Positions 57,145 through 64,000 of a stretch of DNA of 64,000 nucleotides are shown piece by piece (position 1 is the stretch's first letter; every line of letters starts with the position of its first letter). This DNA comes from Dillenia suffruticosa (lineage: Eukaryota > Streptophyta > Magnoliopsida > Dilleniales > Dilleniaceae). The notes under the pieces are model-generated. The model saw nothing but the letters and a program-made list of their open reading frames with translations. It ran no database searches and had not been told where the DNA came from. The stretch lies in the NCBI GenBank assembly GCA_033439265.1, contig JAVTVX010000035.1, positions 14,224,001 through 14,288,000 of the forward strand, given 5' to 3'. The position numbers and the translations under genes were made by a program.

Positions 57145-59091
57145 ATTTTTTTATATATCTTATGAAAAATAACGAGAAAAGAGAGAGATGACAGAGAGAC
57201 TGTTTTCATAATTTAATATTTAAAACAAATAATATTTTCCCACAAAATTGGGTAAATGTTACCCCAGGGGGAGGGAGGTAAGTAATGCAAGGGGAAAGAC
57301 AATAAAAGTTTTAAAATAAATACATTTATGAAGAAAAATTTAGCTGAATTTACGGACAGAAAACTTGTAGAGAGAAAATGAAAAAAATAAACAAATTTAA
57401 AATATAATTTTTGAGAGAGAGAAATCTCAAAATCACTGTATCTTGAATGAGAAAATATTAATAACTTTTCTATAGTTTTAGAGAGAAAATATAATTTTGT
57501 CTTTTTGTAGAGAGAAAGCTATCAATAAGTTTGAAGAGATAAAATATGGGTTTAATTGATTTTTTATAAAGAAAAAAATGATGTATTTTGTTTTAGAGAG
57601 AGATTATTTTCTCTTTATAAATAAATTAATTTAATTCATATTTACTCTTTTTTAATCTATTGGTTATAAGTATTTTTAAAAAATCAAAATTAATTTTTTT
57701 AAAAAAATAAATGTATTAATTAAAATAAATTAATTTAATTCAGATATCGAAAATTAACATCATGAAACCACACAAACGTTCTGTTCCTCGTTATATGGGG
57801 TGTGGAGCCCCCATGTGACGTTGTGCTAAAGAAAAGAAATCGGTCGTGTCTTTGTGGACCCACGTGGGTCCCACACGAAGCCTAACCTCGTTTCTTTTGC
57901 CAACTTAATATAGGATTACTAGGTTCTTAGGCAAATAAACTAATAAACTAATTTTAGTAGTGTGCGTAACCCTAGGATGAGGATATAAATTTAACATGCA
58001 TGCATCGCACAAATATCAATAAAATATTACAATAGTACAATTCATAAAGTTAACCATCTTAAAAAAAAAAAATACAAATATATATTTTAACAATATTTTA
58101 AAACGAGATTTTACATAATAATTTCTCATTCCCACGTTAAGTTCATCATCAAACCCTAGAAATCAAATCTAATTGTTTGTAGCTTCCTCTCTAGATGTCA
58201 TTTGTATAAATTTTCAAATAAATTGATAAAGGCGGATGTAAATAATTGGTACTATGAAATGATTTTCATATAGAAATTTTATATGAATATACTTTCAATT
58301 GAAAGCAAGTTCACTTACCTCACAAAAAAAAAAACAGCAAGTTCACTGGTTTAGATGCAACTAAAAGCAATTTGGCATGAGATAAGAAGTCATAAAAAAT
58401 TTGTAAGTAAATGTATCTGCACATCTTATGCATGATTGTAAAGAAAATGTTTATAGGTGACACGTTAATAATAAGGGTTAAAATTATTTGGAAAGTTTAT
58501 TTTTAATTTATATTATTTTATTAAATAAAGATTTTTTATAAAGTTTTAATGACTTGAATTTAAATATGTTTAAGTTATGGTGAGTAATAATTTGTAATTT
58601 GTGGACTGCTTGCATTCACCACTGGTTTGAACTTTGAGTTTATAATGACCTTAATAAGGAGAGTGGAAAAAAATTAAATTTGAAATTTTAATTAAAATTT
58701 AACTTTATTTGTTACGGTTGAGTTTTTAAATCTTAAGATATGATATGATTGATGATATCGATATTATCTACTGATATGGAAATTTTTTGTTAGGTCACAT
58801 TAACACCTCATATCCAGGGCAGTGTCCATCTCATCAAGTAAGCAATCCACATCGATAGATAATGACCATGTCATCAAGAATGTCAAGCAAGTGACTCAAT
58901 TATAATGTATTTTAAAATTGAAGGATTCAATCATAATAAAACAAATTTTGACAAAAAAAAACAATTGATTGGCAAAGGATTCAATGATTCAAAGTTCACA
59001 ACTTTATATTGGTCAAACAATGCTATATTAAATAGAATAATTTTGGCACAATTTTTGTGGTACATAAGATAATTTGGAAGCTCACGTATTC
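57145..59091. other. AT-rich intergenic sequence
   Basis: No gene is recognised. Repeated short TAGAGAGAAA phrases occur at 57365-57610. A G-box palindrome lies at 57856 and an RY-like CATGCATGCAT at 57995-58005. The rest is AT-rich with many stops. Confidence 0.5.
57856..57871. promoter_or_regulatory. Perfect 16-bp palindrome with a G-box core
   Basis: GGACCCACGTGGGTCC is an exact palindrome around CACGTG (57861-57866), the bZIP/bHLH G-box. Its halves also contain GTGGGTCC, a TCP-type site. It is followed by CCACACG. No adjoining gene is visible, so its role is unknown. Confidence 0.5.
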
Positions 59092-61576
59092 TGTCACGTC
59101 CCGATTCTCGATCTGAGGCGTGAGTAGCCTCCCGTCACCCCGTATGTTGCCACCTCACGACACGCATACTGAGACAACAAAGCCTCTCATCAACACGTGT
59201 ATAAAACCTGTGTTTTAAACCTGTTTTTTCTCAAAATATCATTTCCCAAGTAAATAATATAAATTGCAAGACAATGCCTCAATGCATAGTTATTAAGTAC
59301 ATCTGAGAGTTTCAATTACATTACATAATATAATTACCGTCACCCGATATAAATATATAATGATAATTCTATACACCTCAAATATATATATAGCATCATC
59401 AAATACATCAATCCATCATCATTAACTACAACACTGCAGAAAAATAGTCGATACCATATCCAAGTCTGGGGTCTCCCAACAAAATCAAGTGTGTTGACTC
59501 ACTTGACACGTCTCTCTGTATGCCAAGTCTACAACTGAAATCAGGAAAAAGTAAGGGGTGAATACTTATGAGGAAATACTCAATGAGTGAGTGGATCGAC
59601 AATATGTTCTCAATATAAGTGTGAGCATGGAGTGTCAAAATATATTTCAAACCATTATGATATCAAAACCAATCATGTCATGTCTAGAACTAAGTGATCA
59701 CATATCATACATAATAATAATATCAAATATGCATCCATTTACAATATCTAAAATCATATAGAGTTTGCCAATAAAACATTTCCTGCAGTAGTCTAACTTG
59801 ATCAATGAAGGGCGCATTGGGGGTTTTTCATATGCAAGTATTTAAAATTAGCTCTTTACCCCAATATTGGCTACATGCCCCACCAAGTGCTAGACAGTAG
59901 CGTAACACATGTTCTCCCCATATTTGGTTCAACCGACTAGCCCGTATCTATACGTATATCCAACAATCAAGTATGGTACCTCACTCGAAGCTAGACTGTG
60001 GCATAGCACACGTCCTCCCCAAATTTGGTTCATCCAAGCGCAACTATACATATCACAATCACAACATTTATGGATACCTCCGGCCGAAGTGTATTAGAAC
60101 GCACAAGGGGTGCCTCTACAAATGTCCTTGGTAGTTACGGAATCCAATAAGGAATATCATCATCTCATCATGTCATCCCATCACAAGTAGGCATCCAGCC
60201 CACATAGGTTCATCAAAACATTTTAAATACGTGTGTCAATACATTTTATCAATACATTTCATCAAATCATTTCAAATCAATAAACCAATGCAACGGTAGT
60301 ACCGAAAACATATCAAGCTCTCAAATAATGACATAATATCATTTCATTTCAAACCATGGATGCATAGTCATTCGAATTCAATTATTTTGGGACACTCCAA
60401 TGAATCACAAAAAGACTTTTATAAAACTTAGTTTAAATCATCACATGCTATAAAACATGTCATTTGAAAAGCTGTAAAATATGAGTTTGTTCAATCAAAA
60501 ATATAATATCGAAATCCCACTCACTTATATGAGAGGTCACATCACTCCCTAAAATGTTCTGCAACAAGCAGAAAAGGCTCCCCTCGTTCGATCACCAAGC
60601 AAGACACTACAATGCTACATATAAACCACTTAACTCATCACTCTCACACTATAACTCTTGTATACACAAAACAATCTGCATGCAAAACATTTCCATGCTT
60701 TATATCCCAAACCAACTACCAAACTTACACAACTTTTTTCTTTACTTAATACACCTATACTAACTATAAAACAATAATTTTTTAATATTTTTAGCCTAAT
60801 TCTACTTCAATTACATAAAGACATAAGAATTCATTTTAAGAATTTTTTTTACTGCAAAATTTCAAATCTGCGCAGTCTTGGAAAACAAGCTGTAACTTCC
60901 ACCACAGCTATCCAAATCACTTGATTCTTACCCTAATTTAAAGATAAGACATAGATCTACAAAGTTCAAAACTGGAGCTCAGGTTGGTTCAGGACAGAAG
61001 ACACCTCAAAATTGAAATCAAATCCATGGCCAAAACAAGACAGAACATGGTATTTCACTACAGAACATCTAAATTTGAAAAATCACAAAAAATCCAATTC
61101 TTATTAGAATTCAATGAATCATATCTCATTTTAAAGATATAGAAGTCTATTTTCATATGCAGAAAACCTCACTCAATTTGCATTTGTGCAAAGAAAGGTA
61201 TTACAGAAAGATTACAACCTGGTCAGTTTGTGCTATTTTGCAGAAATCTAAAGTTTCAATGTTTACATCAAATCTTTCCTTCCTCATTCAATTTCAGACC
61301 ACCAAACCTCATGTTCAACATGATTTCTATGATGATTAAGAACTTAAAAACATAGACTTAGAACATACTTTGGACTAGACTCAAGGATCCTTCAAAACAA
61401 CTAACCAATTCATCACAAGTTCATAATCAAAACACAAGATCCATAACTTTTATAACAAGTGCAGAATTTTGCTTACCTCAAAACTTGATGTTTCAAGCCA
61501 AATCTAAACTTTCCTTCACAGATCATCCCTTCCTCCTTGTCCTTAACTTTCAGCCAACATAAGTTCATCAAGTTAG
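59092..61576 (-). repeat. Ty3/gypsy-type long LTR, partial (P3)
   Basis: On the plus strand it starts TGTCACGTCCCGATTCTCG; read on the minus strand this is an LTR end (…GGGACGTGACA) like P2's. The body has P2-like features (for example GGGACACTCC...ATCACAAA near 60390) and the CCTCACTCGAAGCTAGAC-type repeats at 59895-60075. It is cut at 61577 by K2, whose presumed target copy GTTAG precedes it. No pol is seen within it. Confidence 0.65.
59885..60075 (+). repeat. Imperfect tandem pair within the P3 LTR
   Basis: Two related segments of about 90 bp: GCTAGACAGTAGCGTAACAC followed by GTTCTCCCCATATTTGG (from 59890), and GCTAGACTGTGGCATAGCAC followed by GTCCTCCCCAAATTTGG (from 59990). They continue with GTTCA-CC and CATATC-like text. 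They form a local duplication in the LTR. Confidence 0.7.
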
Positions 61577-62030
61577 TGTTAAAAATAAGGGAGAAGATGA
61601 AGATAAGTCTCAAGGTATTCAACTTGAAAATATGATAATGTCATAAACATTGAGCCTTTTATTTTTTAATGTTCAGAATTTGGCAACATATTTATGACCC
61701 AAAATACATTCAAAAACAAGCCCAATGAAGCCCAAAAGTATGGAGAAAAGTCTAAGAGGTAAACCCAAATAGTTAGGGGCAGTTTGGGTAATGTATATTC
61801 CAACAGTCCAAAAACTAGCTGTTGGAATTCCTTGGGGTTTGAGCCCCAACGGGAATATTAACTTTGTTCTCTCTCTACTGGCTATTTTTCTCCCTTTGCC
61901 TATAAATAGAGCTATTGCTCTCCTTGTAAAATTAAGAGGAAGATAATCTCTCTTCCTTTGTATCATTCTACTACATCAATAAAAACCAGAAGTTTATTAG
62001 ATTTCTCTCTTCTTAGTCAAAAATCCAACA
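61577..62030 (+). repeat. 5' LTR of K2
   Basis: This 454-bp LTR runs from TGTTAAAAATAAGGG to AAATCCAACA, with the U3 pair CCAACAGTCC...CTAGCTGTTGG (about 61800-61826) and TATAAATA at 61901-61908. Confidence 0.93.
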
Positions 62031-64000
62031 TGGTATCAGAGCAAACATCGACTCCGGGGTTGGGAAATTCTCTTCCTCAAATCTCTTCCTTTCAAATCCA
62101 ACTTTTCTCCCAAATTATTCTAAGCTCAACCAATTACTTCCAATGGGCTAGTCATATCAGAAGATCTCTCAATGGAGCAAAACTTTTGTCTTTCATTACA
62201 AAAGATCCTATGGATCGGCTAGACCCACGATTTGATGAATGGAAGGAGCTGGATGATCAAGTGTTCCTATTGCTAACAAGCTCCATGGATCAAGCACACA
62301 AAAATATGGTAATGTGCTGTCCGAGTTCCAAATCCTTATGGGAGCAAATGTATGGGTTATATGGTCAGGAATCAAACTTGAGCAGAATATTTGAAATACA
62401 AAAAAGGATTGCGACCATCCAAATGGAGGAGAAATCAATTACACAATTGTTCGGAGAACACGAGGACTTGTGGAATGAGCTCAACACATTGAGACCTCTC
62501 ACAAGTGATATAAAAGTGCTGCAAAAGAGACAAGATGAAGACAATGTGTTTTCATTACTCTCATCACTCAATGAGTCATTTGTACAACTTCGACAGGAAA
62601 TTCTTCGAATGAAAGAATTTCCATCATACCAAGAGACTCGATTTATGATTCAAAGAGCTGCAGCTTCTCAAAGGCTTGAGGAAAGCAATCAGTCCAAAAG
62701 TGAAGTTCATGGGTTCTCCACAAAGCAGAATGAGCAAGCTGCAAATAAGGCTCATCAGGGAATAAAAAAGGTGTGTTCTCATTGCAAAAAGTTGGGACAT
62801 ACCAAGGATGGTTGCTGGTTTCTTCATCCTAACCTTAAACCTGAGTTCATCAAGAAAAAAGAGCAAGAGAGGTGTTGAAATTTAAATATAGCAAGCTAAG
62901 AATGAATAAAGAAACTTCAAGAATTTAATTGAGAATTCAAAGAGAGTTTACATGCAATGAAGGCATGTTTTTCATACCTTCCAAAGAAACATATAAGCCC
63001 TATTTATAGAGAACAAGAAGAGGGGCAAGGAGATAAGAAAAGAGAGAGAGAAGAGGGCATTGTGCCCTCTCCAATTATGGCCGTTGGGGCTGTCCCCAAC
63101 GGCTGTTTTTTGCTAGCCGTTGGGGGACCTGATGGTCCCCCATTTGCTGGCCCGGGCTGGGCCCGAAGGGCCCAGCCCGAACAATCCGGGCAAGGCCCAT
63201 TTAGGGCCCAACTTAGAAACCTTAAAGGGATTACAATGAGAATGAAAAATCTACACAAATTAAAACTATACATTTAGACTTCATTCCCTTAGGACATAAA
63301 CCCTAATTGTCCTTTATTTCAACAAGAGGAGGGAGCAAAATGCTCAACCAGCTGCAAACAAAGCAAATCTGACATCTCAAAAATTAGGAAAATCCTCCTC
63401 AGGTACTTGCTCTAACTCATCTGTTATTTCTTCAAAATGGTTGATAGATTCAGGTTGTGATCACCATATGGTCAAAGATAAGCAAAATTTTCAGAATCTT
63501 GAACCTCTCCTAGAACCTAAAATGGTTAAAGTTGCGAATGGACATAATTTCAAAATTAAGCAAATTGGGGATGTTGAAATATTTGGAAGAAAATCAAAGG
63601 CCTTATATGTTCCTCAATTTACCTCTAATCTTATGTCCATTGGACAAGTCACTAAGGACTTAAATTGCAAAGCTATTTTTGACCCTCATTCTGTTGTTTT
63701 TCAGAATTTGGAGACGAATCAAGTGATTGGTAGTGGTTCTATGCAAGATAACTTGTATTTTTGGAAACAAGATAGTTTTGTATTTTCCGCAATCCGAGAG
63801 GAAAGTTACCTCCTTTGGCATGCTAGATTAGGTCATCCTTCTATGCATGCTCTGAAATGCCTATTCCCATAAAAAAATTGTAGTGATAGACATTGTGAAG
63901 CATGCATTTTTGGAAAGGAAACCCGAATGTATTATCCTATTTCTGAAACTCAATATAAAAAGCCTTTTGATCTTGTTCACTCGGATGTATGGACTTCACC
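62030..64000 (+). pseudogene. K2 gag, protease and start of integrase
   Basis: Gag starts MVSEQTSTPGLGN across the LTR/primer-binding-site junction. It shows LLSFITKDPMDRLDP, YGQESNLSRIFEIQKR, the zinc knuckle C-X2-C-X4-H-X4-C (about 62773-62814), then the solo LTR insertion. After it come the protease motif IDSGCDHHMV (about 63441-63470), LYVPQFTSNLMSIGQ, the integrase finger (WHARLGHPSMHALK) and HSDVWTS at the right edge. The frame is open for long stretches, with about one break besides the insertion in the visible part. Confidence 0.9.
62873..63324 (-). repeat. Solo LTR of the E1 family with target repeat
   Basis: One 452-bp LTR, TGTTGAAATTTAAAT to TTTATTTCAACA on the plus strand, with no internal domain. 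The 5-bp target AGAGG is repeated at 62868-62872 and 63325-63329. It carries an intermediate number of CCAACGGCTAG units (452 bp against 416 and 486 bp in E1). It is nearly identical to the E1 LTRs outside the unit array, so it is young. Confidence 0.95.

Larger units (their letters stand above)
61577..64000 (+). mobile_element. Ty1/copia element K2, cut by window edge
   Basis: K2 has a complete 5' LTR (61577-62030), primer-binding site (62031-62042), gag, protease and the start of integrase, running off the right edge. It sits inside the P3 gypsy LTR and is itself interrupted by a solo LTR (62873-63324). It is very close to F2 and K. Few breaks are visible apart from the insertion. Confidence 0.9.

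Noticed and set aside
57365-57610. Tandem repeat of TAGAGAGAAA
   Set aside because: The copies are irregularly spaced and few; they look like composition drift in A/G-rich DNA.

Overview
The window is nuclear DNA of a flowering plant, most likely a eudicot, and is almost entirely nested transposable elements. The evidence is Ty1/copia and Ty3/gypsy LTR retrotransposons whose primer-binding sites match plant initiator-Met tRNA, a SINE with a plant-type 3' domain, hAT-, CACTA- and Mutator-like DNA elements, and an AT-rich background. I found no intact host protein gene, rRNA, tRNA or CRISPR array. Nothing supports a new cellular system; the interest lies in the element architecture. Retroelements are treated as fossils: family, parts, ends, nesting and rough age only. 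Element names (E0, H1 and so on) are local labels.

Left block (1-22056) is a stack of copia elements. H2 (minus, 18175-22056) holds H1 (minus, 1255-18174). H1 holds E1 (plus, 3027-8082, repeated target CACTT), E2 (minus, 8898-16879, repeated target GTAGA), a SINE (about 17248-17438) and E0 (minus, ends at 1254). E2 holds the 5'-truncated E3 (10802 to about 14085). E0 is cut by a plus-strand element (1-624) that enters from the left. H2 abuts an old gypsy fragment (22057-22500).

Middle block (22501-37799): copia F1 (plus) is interrupted by G1 (plus, from 24412). The G1 5' LTR is split by F2 (24655-28942, repeated target TTGGG), whose interior is scrambled and partly inverted. F2 carries a solo LTR (27581-28029, repeated target GTAAT). 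K (plus, 31578-34217), an LTR fragment (34218-34649) and copia J (plus, 34650-37799) follow.

Right block (37800-64000) is AT-rich. A hAT-like element with an 8-bp target duplication (38041-41503) contains a CACTA-like element (38209-40778). Two Ty3/gypsy chromovirus-like remnants with LTRs of 2.5-2.9 kb in opposite orientation fill 41766-51700. A Mutator-like element with long inverted ends (53415-57144) holds about 1.3 kb of unexplained interior. A third gypsy LTR (59092-61576) is cut by copia K2 (61577 to the right edge), which carries its own solo LTR (62873-63324).

Recurring themes: (1) copia LTRs share a U3 module of CCAACGGCTAG-type inverted repeats and GC-rich hairpins, and its unit number differs between copies; (2) the copia frame fills the whole space between LTRs, so the primer-binding site and polypurine tract are both coding; (3) target-site duplications are well preserved and give a clear order of insertion.
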